Assembly (NCBI GenBank): GCA_013044285.1
Contig: JABEUS010000013.1
Location: forward strand, 1 to 39,172
From: Acidimicrobiaceae bacterium
Lineage (GTDB): Bacteria; Actinomycetota; Acidimicrobiia; Acidimicrobiales; RAAP-2
Direction of reading: 5' to 3'
Length of the DNA stretch: 39,172 nt
The notes below the pieces were generated by a model. The model did no database searches and had not been told where the DNA came from. It saw only the letters and a program-made list of their open reading frames with translations. A program made the position numbers and the translations under genes. Position 1 is the stretch's first letter. The number at the start of each line of letters is the position of its first letter. Positions 39,116-39,172 of this stretch are shown here, piece after piece.

Positions 39116-39172
39116 CGGCGGCGTGCGCCGAGCGGCGCGTTCGACTCGCCCAGGAGTTCTCCGGACGCACCC
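39059..39172. repeat. Terminal 114-bp inverted repeat (fold-back palindrome)
   Basis: 39059-39112 is the reverse complement of 39119-39172; the 6-nt centre is nearly self-complementary. Confidence 0.97.

Overview
High-GC actinobacterial chromosome segment. Placement in Acidimicrobiia is only a guess from protein style and the acid-type S53 peptidase. About 40 genes are supportable. Recognisable genes are an Old Yellow Enzyme reductase, two group-II PLP decarboxylases, AlkB-like dioxygenase, SDR, ArsB/NhaD-type permease, tam, ClC channel, tandem-GNAT protein, agmatinase, pheA, typA, S53 peptidase, TauE/SafE, NUDIX, the rimO-pgsA-cinA-recA block with a clear LexA box, serB, and a truncated aminopeptidase P. 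There are two tRNA-Ser genes (UGA and GCU). The left ~900 bp looks like mobile-DNA debris: an orphan MntA-type antitoxin, a hepT stub and an IS200/IS605 right-end relic. The right end is a 114-bp fold-back palindrome that probably is an assembly or library artefact and corrupts the N-terminus of the last ORF. Best leads: (1) a repeated TANNNT-N5-7-(A/G)TG arrangement at about 16 gene starts, implying widespread leaderless transcription; (2) two overlapping genes after typA that both look like degenerate RecB/PD-(D/E)XK-type domains; (3) a 43-aa membrane ORF missing from the ORF track but carrying the same promoter signature; (4) convergent genes with interlocked stop codons. No CRISPR array, prophage or complete defence island was seen. 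All family calls are from motif recognition by eye; no searches were run.
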